From a virus, in IMG/VR virus record IMGVR_UViG_3300042504_002712, positions 1 to 41,825 of that record: a stretch of 41,825 nt of DNA; one strand, given 5' to 3'. Numbering within the stretch: position 1 is the first letter of the stretch; every line of letters starts with the position of its first letter. The translations under genes were made by a program, and so were the position numbers. This document shows positions 33,901 to 41,825 of this stretch, one piece after another. The notes below the pieces were generated by a model. It was not told the DNA's origin and did no database searches. It saw only the letters and a list, made by a program, of their open reading frames with translations.

Positions 33901-36900
33901 TCGTTTATGTAAATGATGTCATTTGATTCCCTGGCTCGGGAAAGGGCAATCATGTTATGCAAGTCTGTTTCTAGGACTCCCGCAAACCTTGGAGATGTTT
34001 TGCGGACTTCTTCGATTCTGGCAACAGCATCAACTGTGGAAATTGGCTGATTCAAGTCTGGGTAGCCAAGCCTATTGCGCAGATTGTTTTCAAGAATGTC
34101 CAAATTCTGGTCAATCAACTTATTTATTTCTTCCAGCTCTGACCCCGTCATTGCTTCCTGGGCTCTTGAAGTTAGGCGGCGACCAGTAGATGTTTTGCCA
34201 AAAAACAAACCAACCGGCTTTCCATTATCGAAACCAATATCTAGTCTATTTTTTGCTTTTGCTTGTTCTACTGGTTTGCTAAGTGAAGCAGTTCTTCGTC
34301 TATTTCTACCGGTTAGTTTTGCCATTCGTTCCGAAACTGTTGGACGCATTTTTGTTCTTGCGATTTGTTCCAAAGCCGCGGAGCCGCCAATGAATCTAAC
34401 TTTTCCTGGCTCGTCCGAGTCATCCCGCGATGTCACAATCGACATCAGGTGCCTTCCATCTGGAGTCATAAGGTGAGCGACTTGCGCTTCCGTGTCTTCC
34501 ACATAAACCACAGGGCGTCCATTGAATTGGTTTGCTCGGAGAACGATTCTGTCCCCTACCGCGTCTAGCGTGCGCTGGGAGTCTGCGATGTCATCTGCAT
34601 CTTCTGTAGTTGCAAATTTCCATGCCACATCCAGGTCTCTGGTAAGAAATCCTGGCTCACCAGGAACAACCCATGATACTGATGTCTGCTCTGTGAGTCC
34701 CATGTTTGATGGAGAGCCCGGTTGTGGGTCCGCGTCTGGGTCGTTGAATGAGCGCAGCCAGTCGTTGTAAATCTTTTTAAGTTCACCTTGATTCTCCATG
34801 TCATATGGAGTCAGGGCAGACTCTCGCAGTCTGGCGATTGCGGCATGATTTACTTCTGCTTGAAAAAATCTATCTAGGTCGTCAAGGCCCTTAATGGTGT
34901 TTTCGTTTACATCTCCACTAGCGGAAAAATGCGGCTCCATGTCGCGCAGAATTATGTCAACTTTTGGTCGACCCTCTCCGGAAGGCTTGGTCATCCAGCG
35001 TGCGCGCGCACGGCTTCTTGTGCGCTCGGGTGGCGCTGGCTCCGTGAATTCATTGAGCTTTCGTTTTCCGCCAACAGGTTCTGGTCTGTTTATTTTGAGC
35101 TGCTCGTAGTCTGCATAATCCTCGAACGTGACCAACTCCCCAGACTGCTCTTTTGCTCGTCTCCTCTGGCGTCGAGCAATTCTTTCGCGCAATTCGGTCG
35201 TACTGCGAGGAGTCTTCCCTCTAAGTTCTCTTTCAAGAGTTCGTTGTTCTTTGTCGCGCGAAGGACTTAGTCCACGCATAAAACGCTCCACGATAGAACG
35301 CGATGGTGTTATTTCGGTTTCTCTGTTGGGTGTTTTCTTTGGAGAGTTCCACGCGGTTGAGCCATAAAATTTATTATGCAAAAACTTACGCAAGTCTCTT
35401 GCGTGATTGCCTTTTAGTCCATTGACCACAACTTCTCGCGCCGCCACGGAAAATTTCGATTCATCAGCGCGAAGCTGCCTGTAGTAATCACCGAAAACAT
35501 CCCCTTGTTCGTCGGAATAAAACTCGCCGAGCATAGAGAGTGTCTGGTCTTTGTCTGGACCTTTTGTGTCTATGTCAAGAAAACCAAGAGTGGCGTAGGC
35601 ATTATTTAGCTCTGTTAATTCTTCTGGTGTACGAAGCTCAAACTCACCGACCGAACGCCCATCAATCCACAGCTCCGGAAATACATCTGCTTGTCCAGAA
35701 GGTTTTTTCAATCTTGGAATATAATCAGCAATCAAATTTCCATCGGAATTGTACAGGGACCCCCTATCTACTTGATAGTTGTATGTCCCCCATAGCTTGA
35801 ATAATTGTGAAAATCTTCCCCACTGTTGTTCGGCAAATGGCCTATCTGGGTTTTCTTTTAGCTGACGCAGGGCTCTTTCAATTGTCCGAACATCGTTATC
35901 GTCAAAGTCGTCTTTTGTGTAGTTTCTGACGGATTGAAATCCCAACCCGTCGGTTTTTTCTCCAGCCCAATTAGTCAATTGTTTCACCGCGGAATTCACA
36001 ACACCAGCAAGATACTCTCTGCCTGAATCTTTTTGCTTGAGTATCCCGAGGATTGAATCAATTTGTTTTGTGGCAACTCTATTGCTGCGCTCTATTTCCG
36101 CTTCATTGAGTTGTGGTGAGTTTTTTGTCTGTTTTCGTTCCGATTTTTTTTGTCGTCTTGCAAAACGTCGACCTTCGTAAATGTCTTGTGCTGTTGTTCT
36201 CAGTTTTTCCGCAATCTGAGCCCTTCGCTCTGGGCTCATGGCGCCAGTTATGGTGTCGTCATTTGAGAAGGTTTCAGTATTATTTGTTGGTGTTTTTCTT
36301 GTGGGGATGCCTTGTCTGCGAGTGCGTCTCCTGGCTTCAGAAACAAAACCTCTGGTTGCCTGGTCATCGGCAACGTCTCTGGCGGTTTGAGAGGCGGCTA
36401 TTAGGACCCTGTTGCGTCTACTTACTGTTGGCCCAAGCGATTCATATCTTTGTCTAAACGTTGGGCGAGATTCTTTTAGCATCCGACGAGCTTGTTCTTT
36501 TTTGAGCTGGTCAGCCCTCCTCATCGCTCTGCGGCTGTATTTTTTCCCTGTTCTTTCTTTAAGTTTTTCTCCAACCTCGTCTAGTTTCTTTCCAGCCCTG
36601 TAGACGCTCGGAAAGGCCACCTCATCATCATCAAAACCCTTTGCAATGTCCTTCAGGGAGGCAGTCATCAATGCCCTGCCTATTCTGCGTATTGCCCCAA
36701 ATGTGCACCCACGACCAAGTCTGTTGGTGAACTGGCCACCATTTACTGTTTCGTCAGGGCATCTCCATCCACCCCCGCCAGGCATGTTTGGGTCCCACAT
36801 GGCTCTTACACCCTTAACTTGCAGCAACATTGAGCTGCGTTTTGAATCAAGGTTGAAAGCCTTTGCTTTGTAGTCAAGAGCATTTTGTTTATAGGCAACA

Positions 36901-37313
36901 TCGATGGTCGCAATCGCAGCATCCACCACTGGCCATCTGTCTACGAGTTCCTCCTCGTTATCCTCGTTCATCTGCTCGTATTTTGCAGGCTCCTCTCCGG
37001 CAAGGGATTTTACTTTTTCGATGACCAGCAACGCCTTTTTGGAGATGGTGAATTTGAGTTCGTTTAAGTCGGCAAGTTCAAAAGTGCTCTCGAGTGAGTT
37101 TATAAATTCATCGGTTAGTTCAACATCTTTTTCAACGGTAAGAGACACATCGAGATTGTCGAGCGCTCCGCTACTGGACGACATCGCCCAGTCGGCCCAT
37201 AGTCTCCCTTGGCCTGATGAGCCGAATGCAACTGGTTTCTTTCCATCGGATGGAAGAAGTATTGCAAAAGGCTGACCAGAGAGCTTGTCTCTAATTACCG
37301 TTGCTTTTTTCAT
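30933..37313 (-). CDS. Giant phage protein (2126 aa), with ADP-ribosyltransferase-like segment
   Basis: Largely unrecognised. The N-terminal 170 residues form a mixed alpha/beta domain. WRCPDETVNGGQFTN with C185-x17-C203 is shared with the 683-aa protein. A long basic region follows (206-420) with TITGAM (354-359). The middle is helical and charged; 1460-1600 looks like a coiled coil (LQQLQDEANDAWQQASK). Near the C-terminus, ITRGV (R1756), GDRF, GKAEGHGEYWTF (1791-1802) and GTMIAVITD (1817-1825) have the order of an ADP-ribosyltransferase; the acidic catalytic residue is not clear. The start overlaps the previous stop in ATGA. Place in the head-gene run suggests a virion protein. The C-terminal 200 residues are unknown. 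Confidence 0.82.
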   Translation of the reverse strand: MKKATVIRDKLSGQPFAILLPSDGKKPVAFGSSGQGRLWADWAMSSSSGALDNLDVSLTVEKDVELTDEFINSLESTFELADLNELKFTISKKALLVIEKVKSLAGEEPAKYEQMNEDNEEELVDRWPVVDAAIATIDVAYKQNALDYKAKAFNLDSKRSSMLLQVKGVRAMWDPNMPGGGGWRCPDETVNGGQFTNRLGRGCTFGAIRRIGRALMTASLKDIAKGFDDDEVAFPSVYRAGKKLDEVGEKLKERTGKKYSRRAMRRADQLKKEQARRMLKESRPTFRQRYESLGPTVSRRNRVLIAASQTARDVADDQATRGFVSEARRRTRRQGIPTRKTPTNNTETFSNDDTITGAMSPERRAQIAEKLRTTAQDIYEGRRFARRQKKSERKQTKNSPQLNEAEIERSNRVATKQIDSILGILKQKDSGREYLAGVVNSAVKQLTNWAGEKTDGLGFQSVRNYTKDDFDDNDVRTIERALRQLKENPDRPFAEQQWGRFSQLFKLWGTYNYQVDRGSLYNSDGNLIADYIPRLKKPSGQADVFPELWIDGRSVGEFELRTPEELTELNNAYATLGFLDIDTKGPDKDQTLSMLGEFYSDEQGDVFGDYYRQLRADESKFSVAAREVVVNGLKGNHARDLRKFLHNKFYGSTAWNSPKKTPNRETEITPSRSIVERFMRGLSPSRDKEQRTLERELRGKTPRSTTELRERIARRQRRRAKEQSGELVTFEDYADYEQLKINRPEPVGGKRKLNEFTEPAPPERTRSRARARWMTKPSGEGRPKVDIILRDMEPHFSASGDVNENTIKGLDDLDRFFQAEVNHAAIARLRESALTPYDMENQGELKKIYNDWLRSFNDPDADPQPGSPSNMGLTEQTSVSWVVPGEPGFLTRDLDVAWKFATTEDADDIADSQRTLDAVGDRIVLRANQFNGRPVVYVEDTEAQVAHLMTPDGRHLMSIVTSRDDSDEPGKVRFIGGSAALEQIARTKMRPTVSERMAKLTGRNRRRTASLSKPVEQAKAKNRLDIGFDNGKPVGLFFGKTSTGRRLTSRAQEAMTGSELEEINKLIDQNLDILENNLRNRLGYPDLNQPISTVDAVARIEEVRKTSPRFAGVLETDLHNMIALSRARESNDIIYINDLKPALRNKILENVWSSYLQVGGDSPKRYDVVPHQGKPEAAKKVTKLPQKAPLMVSESSLAPDPSTVGTGPDLTPGVGNAQLGIEYEASTGLYKDSVSLEYIEDYSNLPIEQTAIYDPVLPDETKTYPRVSITPAGVFPTRFATLAPEVNPDGDAIKPGDVATRTFKDAIEAYISSRVLTGKAKTDPAAAAVDRILGRNVEAESLRANILARVDARGYKPTKMNGDPVLSVPPTLGQLTFAEMQALANSSIESNPDSSITDLGLTFSSVSPNAELGSIAGKRAFEDVFRTSFIDGLGLDMDLEPSLFYIPSESVKGNDINEMLVDINRALQLQNAADLQRASLSGSFSDAKAAKLQQLQDEANDAWQQASKTLSTSYRDAATARNDALAILSDNPKNKSAMSMYLQMGARAEAAKMLLDRHITSNQVALDAITAMKRAELEGMAKSRNQRKRAMLDRVKARANKGIPRNEGAFDATPELLDPWGTATPPLQPRSLDDILAVRAQHRAEGLYDDPTQGIAQLAEEQIDALVAMDVLQKKAADAMRGNGDGSDTSKFTGMENTPMYGADFNYTQLADVQVAHFWYYNGSSSLPVLVNQEELDEILTSVDSSGNRRALVITRGVKAPTGTTAEKTAQEEEWVNMALRGDRFVPGAGGKAEGHGEYWTFNPGGGWSSYHGGHGGTMIAVITDQSEIFHKDVFHALFSGNSGQLYENLWGIYNAIGAPDSTGVNASHGQQVARLLAPNSVLPDANTGQFTATQIAQLEDVVQQLTAIGPDLTVRKSSRSKLKALDISDAWGAFTLEGLYRDSPLGTRPPNRGMSQSAWEDMFRDVRLKPDTPENIRIIEETKALRQKVNAWYAQHLSWFVQLAQMRQDESQPGQAGIDAKKHNTRLNSAMRSILYLGAESRASMLGVDALIPDVVQTVLPSELFQAISRPDNPAGDRVLMMNRSGMIMLRTGIKHYTAITNHLRNLQVQSPNGTAYSPIKDRNW
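31824..32216 (-). other. Domain: ADP-ribosyltransferase-like segment
   Basis: Residues 1700-1830 of the 2126-aa protein. RALVITRGV, a GDRF turn, GHGEYWTF and a strand GTMIAVITD. Resembles phage ADP-ribosyltransferases, in which R-G opens the fold and G-x-G-x-Y-x follows. The final glutamate is not identified, so activity is uncertain. Confidence 0.45.
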
Positions 37314-39361
37314 CTAATCGATAAGCCAATCAGTTTCTTGAAATTTCCAGATGATGATTTAAGTATGTTGACACGCTGTTCAAATATTTTTTCGACAATT
37401 CCAAGATGTAGTAATTCTGCTTCAGAAAGCTGTCCATCTATTGAGAGCATTTGTCTAAATCGCTTAAAATCAAATTCTCCTGCTTGTTCGAGCAGCTTAT
37501 CAAACAGCATTAACGCCCTCTTGCGCTGCTGGGCCTGAAGTTTTTCAAAATATTCAGCGTATATTCTCTGCTGCTTCTTCTTGAAGAAATCGTTTACTTG
37601 CATTTGTCGTCTTCCGCGTATTTCCGTCGAGGTCATACCCGAGAGACCAGCACTTCCATTCAAAGAAGCAACTGCACGCATTCTGCCACCGACGCGTATT
37701 GGCGCAATCGTGGAAGGGTTTCTATCCCTGGTATCGGTGAGATAGTCGGACATTAGAATTCCGACAACGTCCTCCGAGGGGAGGTCAGCAATGTCCATTG
37801 TCCTATCTTGAACGCCAAACATTTCTGCATCCTGAGCTTCTCCAAGCATATAGTTGCGCTTTTTTCCAGCACCAGCCAAACGAACCTTTGGCGCAATAAG
37901 ACCCATTGAGCGCTGTAGTTCTGATGCCAGTGCGGCACCCAGATGTTCAAAGTTCTCATCAGGTGTTATTTCAAACACCGTTTGTCCATCGGCACGCTCG
38001 TGAATCAATACACCATTTCGTATTTTTCCAGTCTTGTACATTGCGCTACGACTGACAGCCTCCGACCGAACATTCGATGAAATATTCTCAATCGAACCAC
38101 CATTATTAAGGTGACGGACCGCAGAAGCAAGGTCTTTAATTTTATCGTCTTCGGGAATTGCTTCTAGCTCTGTAGAGCGAGCGGACTGCTTTGACTTCTT
38201 TTTCTTTCGGTAGAAAGTCTCATAATGCCACCTGCGCATTGTTCGCTTGCCAGCACCTGCTGGGAGGTTGACTTTAATGACTTCATTCGGGTTTTTCATT
38301 CCTTTAAATTCTTCTTCATAAGATATTCCATCGCCCATTTCCTCTGCGATGAATTTTAATTTTTGAACCGGGTCATCATTGGCGCGCAGCTTCTCCGCCG
38401 TGGCCACAGTTCTACCAAGCTTGCGTCGTTCTCCAACTGTTAGCGGACGAGCTTTCCCGATGGAAACAGTTGAACCTCCAGATAGGACATAGGATATTTT
38501 TTCAATGCCGGTATTTGAAAGCATTCCAAGTTCTTCTCCACCAATTGAATCTGACGTCAAAGCATTCATCAGGAATGTTGCGCCTTCCATATCCCTGTTG
38601 TCGGGGATTGTCCTAAGAACTGCAGGAGAAACTACCGGCTCCAAGATGAAGCCGTCGCGCCGCACCATTCTCATGTAGGCTTCATTTACCTGCGACATCT
38701 GTCCGACTATGTCATCGACGGAGCGATTTCTGCGCTGTCTGTTAGCACCAGTAACTTTTGGAATTTGTGGCGCGCGCGACTGGATTACGTCACCAGCCAC
38801 AGACACTGGCTTAACACGTGTGCCACCGACATCCTGGAAGGATGGGCTACGACGAGAGCCACGCAAAACAGAGGCGATTGTTGCGCCTATGATTCCAGGA
38901 AGGTCGAATAGTTGTTTTCCACATGTAGAAAAACGCGAGTCCGTAAATCTTCCACCGAATTGATACCCTTCTGGGCATCTGTATCCACGCTCTGGCTTGA
39001 GTGCGCCAAATCCACCAGGAACTCCTCGACCACCACCCGGGGTGAGAGCTGAGTAAATTCGTGACCTAACAGGACTTCGCACGTTGGAAAAGTTTCCAGG
39101 AGTAACGGCAGAACCAAGTCCCTGGAGAGTTTGAAGAATTCTGCTGTCCGAGCCAGTAGCTCCGACTTTTACTTCGTAAGCACTTTTTACTCCTCTGCGC
39201 TGCATTGCGCATTTGAAATCAATAATTGATTTTCTTTCGTTGACAGAATAAATTGGCGCTGTAAAAAGGTTAGTTCTAGATAGTGCGAAAGACGGAGAAA
39301 TATGTCTAACTTTTACAATCTCCTGGGACGGGCAGCAATCAGAACTCAATATTGTTCGCAT
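37310..39361 (-). CDS. Large phage protein (683 aa) with kinase-like C-terminal region
   Basis: The N-terminal 60 residues are poorly conserved-looking. Residues 107-155 are glycine-rich and contain GYRCPEGYQFGGRFTD with C129-x17-C147, matching the 2126-aa protein. Residues 360-390 are strongly basic. Residues 450-575 have GVLIHERADGQTVFEIT, then SDYLTDTRDRNPSTI (538-552) and ASLNGSAGLSG, reminiscent of HipA or other atypical kinase folds where D-x-R-x-R-N stands at the catalytic loop; this is a weak resemblance. The ATG at 39361 has GGAG 7 bp upstream and overlaps the previous gene by 23 bp; its stop overlaps the next start (ATGA). An internal ATG at residue 53 is possible. Confidence 0.78.
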   Translation of the reverse strand: MRTILSSDCCPSQEIVKVRHISPSFALSRTNLFTAPIYSVNERKSIIDFKCAMQRRGVKSAYEVKVGATGSDSRILQTLQGLGSAVTPGNFSNVRSPVRSRIYSALTPGGGRGVPGGFGALKPERGYRCPEGYQFGGRFTDSRFSTCGKQLFDLPGIIGATIASVLRGSRRSPSFQDVGGTRVKPVSVAGDVIQSRAPQIPKVTGANRQRRNRSVDDIVGQMSQVNEAYMRMVRRDGFILEPVVSPAVLRTIPDNRDMEGATFLMNALTSDSIGGEELGMLSNTGIEKISYVLSGGSTVSIGKARPLTVGERRKLGRTVATAEKLRANDDPVQKLKFIAEEMGDGISYEEEFKGMKNPNEVIKVNLPAGAGKRTMRRWHYETFYRKKKKSKQSARSTELEAIPEDDKIKDLASAVRHLNNGGSIENISSNVRSEAVSRSAMYKTGKIRNGVLIHERADGQTVFEITPDENFEHLGAALASELQRSMGLIAPKVRLAGAGKKRNYMLGEAQDAEMFGVQDRTMDIADLPSEDVVGILMSDYLTDTRDRNPSTIAPIRVGGRMRAVASLNGSAGLSGMTSTEIRGRRQMQVNDFFKKKQQRIYAEYFEKLQAQQRKRALMLFDKLLEQAGEFDFKRFRQMLSIDGQLSEAELLHLGIVEKIFEQRVNILKSSSGNFKKLIGLSIR

Positions 39362-39983
39362 CTAGCGACTCCAATTCGTTTTTATCGATAACATACCCAT
39401 CGACGTGTTCCCAGTTTTTTTCGTCTTCCACGTACTTAACGAAGTCCGGTTCCATGTCTATGAAATCTTGTAAGACTTTCACTGCATGGGTCCAATCATC
39501 CTGCGTGATGACTGGGGAAAAGGGCTCATCAACCGAGCGTATACCTGTAAATTCTACAGCCTTCCTGCCACTGCGTGATGTCAGTTTGCGCATTCTATTG
39601 TTGAATTCCTGGTCAGAGTAGAGTGAGCCACGAACAACCCCGCGCATCTTCTTGCGACAGTTTTTCATTCCTGGGTGGTGGCACCCTTCATTTGGCCACA
39701 GACCAGTTGTTTCGTGATGCAACCAGGCGCATATTCTTTCAAGTGGGTAAAGCTCTGGGTGGTCGGCAAGAATTACTCGGCATCTCCTGAACCCGCCAGG
39801 CTTGCGCATAATTGGTCTCCAGTAACGAAGGAGGCGCTCAAGATTGCCCCTGCGCGGTCCATACCCTCTGAGTACATCACCGGTAATATTTTCTTGAGGT
39901 ATTATGGCGCCAGCAGGTCCTGCTGCTTTTGTGTCGACGGCAATTTGGACATCGCCATTCATAATTTTGTTGACCAGACTCAT
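39339..39983 (-). CDS. Conserved phage protein, virion region
   Basis: 214 aa from the ATG at 39983, supported by AAGGAG (39989-39994) 5 bp upstream. The block GPRRGNLERLLRYWRPIM, KPGGFRRCRVILADHPELY and ICAWLHHETTGLWPNEG is one I associate with a conserved small protein of actinophage head-gene clusters; its function is unknown to me. Three cysteines (in FRRCRV, RICAW, EGCHH) plus C in KNCRKK and HH/H residues make a metal site possible. It is the first gene after a clear promoter and starts the run of giant genes. Confidence 0.75.
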   Translation of the reverse strand: MSLVNKIMNGDVQIAVDTKAAGPAGAIIPQENITGDVLRGYGPRRGNLERLLRYWRPIMRKPGGFRRCRVILADHPELYPLERICAWLHHETTGLWPNEGCHHPGMKNCRKKMRGVVRGSLYSDQEFNNRMRKLTSRSGRKAVEFTGIRSVDEPFSPVITQDDWTHAVKVLQDFIDMEPDFVKYVEDEKNWEHVDGYVIDKNELESLDANNIEF

Positions 39984-40031
39984 TTGGTCTCCTTGCAACC
40001 AGTGAATAAACCCCTGAATTTAATTGTACGC

Positions 40032-40059
40032 AAAATACTGTGATTTAAATACATGTCAA
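40032..40059 (-). promoter_or_regulatory. Promoter for the giant-gene run
   Basis: Read leftward: TTGACA (40059-40054), 16 bp, TATTTT (40037-40032), about 50 bp before the 39983 start. The -35 overlaps the stop codon of the preceding gene. It should drive 39983 through the 4175-aa gene. Confidence 0.6.
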
Positions 40060-40400
40060 CTAGATTTCCGAAATTCTGGCCTGCGGACTGGCTGAATTTC
40101 CTCTAGCTGGTCGTAAAAGTCTAAAGCTTTTTTGTTGTAGGGGTTCTTTGATGTTTTTCCAGGGTTTTCCGTGTTGTGCCTAGTGGACCAGTCGCTATCC
40201 CTGAAGTCTAGCTTCCAGAAACGTTTCTGTCTGTTGGTCTTCATAACTGGGAAGATGTCATTACGTCGTTCAATAAAAGAAAACAGCGGAACTGGGGATA
40301 ATCTCTTGCCGTCAACAAACAGGCCGTTATACCTGTCGCCATCTGGAACAAAATAGAGATTCCCAGTTTTTCCGACTTTGGCGATTAGGTACTTTTTCAC
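40056..40400 (-). CDS. Hypothetical 114-aa basic protein
   Basis: Not recognised. A beta-rich N-terminus (KYLIAKVGKTGNLYFVPDG), then FPVMKTNRQKRFWKLDFRDSDWSTRHN and a basic tail ending RRPEFRKSS. It begins with GTG overlapping the previous TGA (GTGA) and has AGGAA 8 bp upstream. Coupled to the 473-aa gene. Confidence 0.68.
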   Translation of the reverse strand: MKKYLIAKVGKTGNLYFVPDGDRYNGLFVDGKRLSPVPLFSFIERRNDIFPVMKTNRQKRFWKLDFRDSDWSTRHNTENPGKTSKNPYNKKALDFYDQLEEIQPVRRPEFRKSS

Positions 40401-41818
40401 TTTTCATTCCTGCCGTCTGTGAGTTTATCAAACTCTTCCTGTATCTTTTCCAGTCTGCTTCTGGAGTCAGAAATATTTTTAATGTTTTTGAACTTTGCCT
40501 GACGCATTGACTCAACAAGTTCTTCTATCTGCTTGTCTATTTTTGCCTCAATAACTTCTTTTGATGTTTTTGACTTGGGAGCCTTACTTGAGAATGAGCG
40601 CCCATCAAATACGTCCAATCCGTAGTCATTGGTTACTGCAAGATTAAAACCTCTTGCTTTCGCTAATCTCTGAAGTCTTTCGGCTTCTTCAATTCTTCTT
40701 AGATTTCTAAAGTCGTCTGATATTTTCCTGTATTCGTTAACGTTGTCAATTCGTATGGCTAAATTTTTGGGTATCGCATTAATTGGCTCCACCCCAGACA
40801 AAATATCTTCGATTATTTTTTGCTCTTCTTTTGTGGCCGCAAAACTCCGTTTCATTTTTTCTTGAATTTTAGAAATTTCTTCGTCTGTCATGTTGTTGTC
40901 AGGGTCACCTGGCGGCGGCGGCGGTGGTGCTCCTGCGCCGGAGGAAGCAATCGCAGGGCCTTCGTCTACATACTCCGTAACGGGTAAGTACTTAAGTTCT
41001 CTTGGTTTTTTTGCAAATTCTTCCGGCGTAGTTGAGTTTGTAATATCTAGAGAATTAAACGGAACCCTCACCTCTTCGATGTCGCCCGGCTCTATTCCAC
41101 CCATAATCAGGGCGTCCCTATTTCCCCATGCTCCGCTTATCTGGGGACGAGTTTGACCATTATCTTTTCTGTAGGCATTGAAATCATTTTTAAACTTACC
41201 ATAGAGAAGTTCGATGGAATTTGATTCACGTTCGTCAAATCTTCCGTTAGGGTCAATGAGTGCGCGACCTATTTCGTCAGAATCTGTTGAGTTTGCCAGG
41301 ACGGGAAATATGTGATTATCAAGGGCGTCACCGTTGCCGTAAGCTGTCCTTTGGCCGGTTTCTGGTTTTAGAATTATTTCAGCATCACCAAAAATAGAAT
41401 TGAAACCATTGTTGCGATTTTCGTTACTTGACTTAAAAAGGTCAAACTTATAACGTGGAGAATTGACATCAACTTTATTAGAAAACTCCCTAAATGAAGC
41501 CTCTTGTTCAGCGAAGTCGCCATCGGAATGCACCATGTATCCAGTTATTGGGCGTTCTGCGTCGGGAAGGTCTGGGGAAATTCCAATGTCTGCTTCGTAG
41601 GCTTTTACTCTCTCTGACAGACGTCGCGGTTTGCCTGAATCGTCTCTTCGTAGCCCATTTTCCATTAGGCTCGAAAGTTCTGCAGTGTTTACGTTTATAC
41701 GTGGTCTCTGGTCGATGCCAGCATGAAATTCAACTGCTGCCTGACGAAGGTCTGCCAGAATCTCGCGGTCTTCGGTATTGCGCATGTAGTTAGCAAATTC
41801 TGGGTCAAGTCCATTCAT
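40397..41818 (-). CDS. Large phage protein, 5' end possibly outside the window
   Basis: At least 473 aa; the frame stays open to the window edge 7 bp upstream of the first ATG, so the true start may lie outside. Residues 85-240 contain ERPITGYMVHSDG, FGDAEIILKPETGQRTAYGNGDAL and GGIEPGDIEEVRVP, an arrangement I have seen in actinophage minor head proteins and in some toxin-like domains; I cannot name it. A proline run (APPPPPPGDP, about 299-308) separates it from a helical, charged C-terminal half with a probable coiled coil (VIEAKIDKQIEELVESMRQAK). It is probably a head-associated protein. Confidence 0.72.
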   Translation of the reverse strand: MNGLDPEFANYMRNTEDREILADLRQAAVEFHAGIDQRPRINVNTAELSSLMENGLRRDDSGKPRRLSERVKAYEADIGISPDLPDAERPITGYMVHSDGDFAEQEASFREFSNKVDVNSPRYKFDLFKSSNENRNNGFNSIFGDAEIILKPETGQRTAYGNGDALDNHIFPVLANSTDSDEIGRALIDPNGRFDERESNSIELLYGKFKNDFNAYRKDNGQTRPQISGAWGNRDALIMGGIEPGDIEEVRVPFNSLDITNSTTPEEFAKKPRELKYLPVTEYVDEGPAIASSGAGAPPPPPPGDPDNNMTDEEISKIQEKMKRSFAATKEEQKIIEDILSGVEPINAIPKNLAIRIDNVNEYRKISDDFRNLRRIEEAERLQRLAKARGFNLAVTNDYGLDVFDGRSFSSKAPKSKTSKEVIEAKIDKQIEELVESMRQAKFKNIKNISDSRSRLEKIQEEFDKLTDGRNEK

Positions 41819-41825
41819 TGCAGAC

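Noticed and set aside
41534-41548. ITGYM in the 473-aa protein as another copy of the [IV][TS]GxM motif
   Set aside because: It sits inside a folded domain block (RPITGYMVHSDG) similar to RPxYGYL segments of other phage proteins, unlike the linker setting of the other copies.

Overview
The window reads as part of a tailed, dsDNA bacteriophage genome whose host is probably an actinobacterium. The phage call rests on an HK97-fold major capsid protein, a TOPRIM primase fused to a RepA-like helicase, a DUF932 protein, a ParB-like nuclease-domain protein and a Gp88-like protein. The actinobacterial host is inferred from a WhiB-like iron-sulfur regulator with the exact C-x2-C-x5-C core, from a monomeric B12-dependent ribonucleotide reductase and from the Gp88-like protein. 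Base composition looks moderate rather than GC-rich, judged by eye. I see no tRNA, integrase, CRISPR array, IS element, large terminase, portal or tail gene, so the window is a fragment.

Layout. 18-5138 (+): replication and DNA-processing block (DUF932, acidic protein, WhiB, primase-helicase, HTH protein that may be a small terminase, ParB-like protein), with a clear sigma70-type promoter before WhiB. 5135-8707 (-): nucleotide metabolism (Gp88-like protein, thioredoxin, class II ribonucleotide reductase, small Cys protein). 8759-10034: a small winged-helix-like protein, a lysine-rich histone-tail-like protein and an unknown. 10035-10583: about 550 bp without a convincing gene, carrying a 9-bp tandem repeat, a G-run and one copy of a palindrome. 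10584-11514 (-): three overlapping genes led by a PD-(D/E)XK nuclease, whose promoter looks leaderless and is overlapped by the palindrome. 11703-12545 (+): small basic protein and a PhyH-type 2-oxoglutarate oxygenase. 12542-13721 (-): coiled-coil protein, a four-Cys protein and a second 2-oxoglutarate oxygenase of the aspartyl/asparaginyl hydroxylase type.

13803-41818 (-): the virion region, transcribed leftward. From right to left it holds a 473-aa protein (perhaps cut by the window edge), two smaller genes, then four very large proteins of 683, 2126, 802 and 4175 aa, and finally a 64-aa protein and the capsid gene. The capsid gene has its own promoter and is followed by an intrinsic terminator.

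The most unusual content is the 12.5-kb gene (15489-28016). In one reading frame it carries a DUF5872-like basic region, a Nudix hydrolase domain, a tandem array of helix-turn-helix modules with a 156-159-residue internal duplication, a J-domain lacking HPD, a canonical J-domain, a zeta-toxin-like P-loop kinase and a C-terminal ADP-ribosyltransferase domain. The large neighbours share short modules with it: a recurring [IV][TS]GxM motif, an N-terminal C-x17-C motif, and a basic helix followed by an acidic DxDGD loop. The 2126-aa neighbour has a second ADP-ribosyltransferase-like segment. My inference is that these are virion-associated multi-effector proteins, possibly packaged and delivered with the DNA and possibly processed. 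Nothing in the sequence proves delivery or cleavage.
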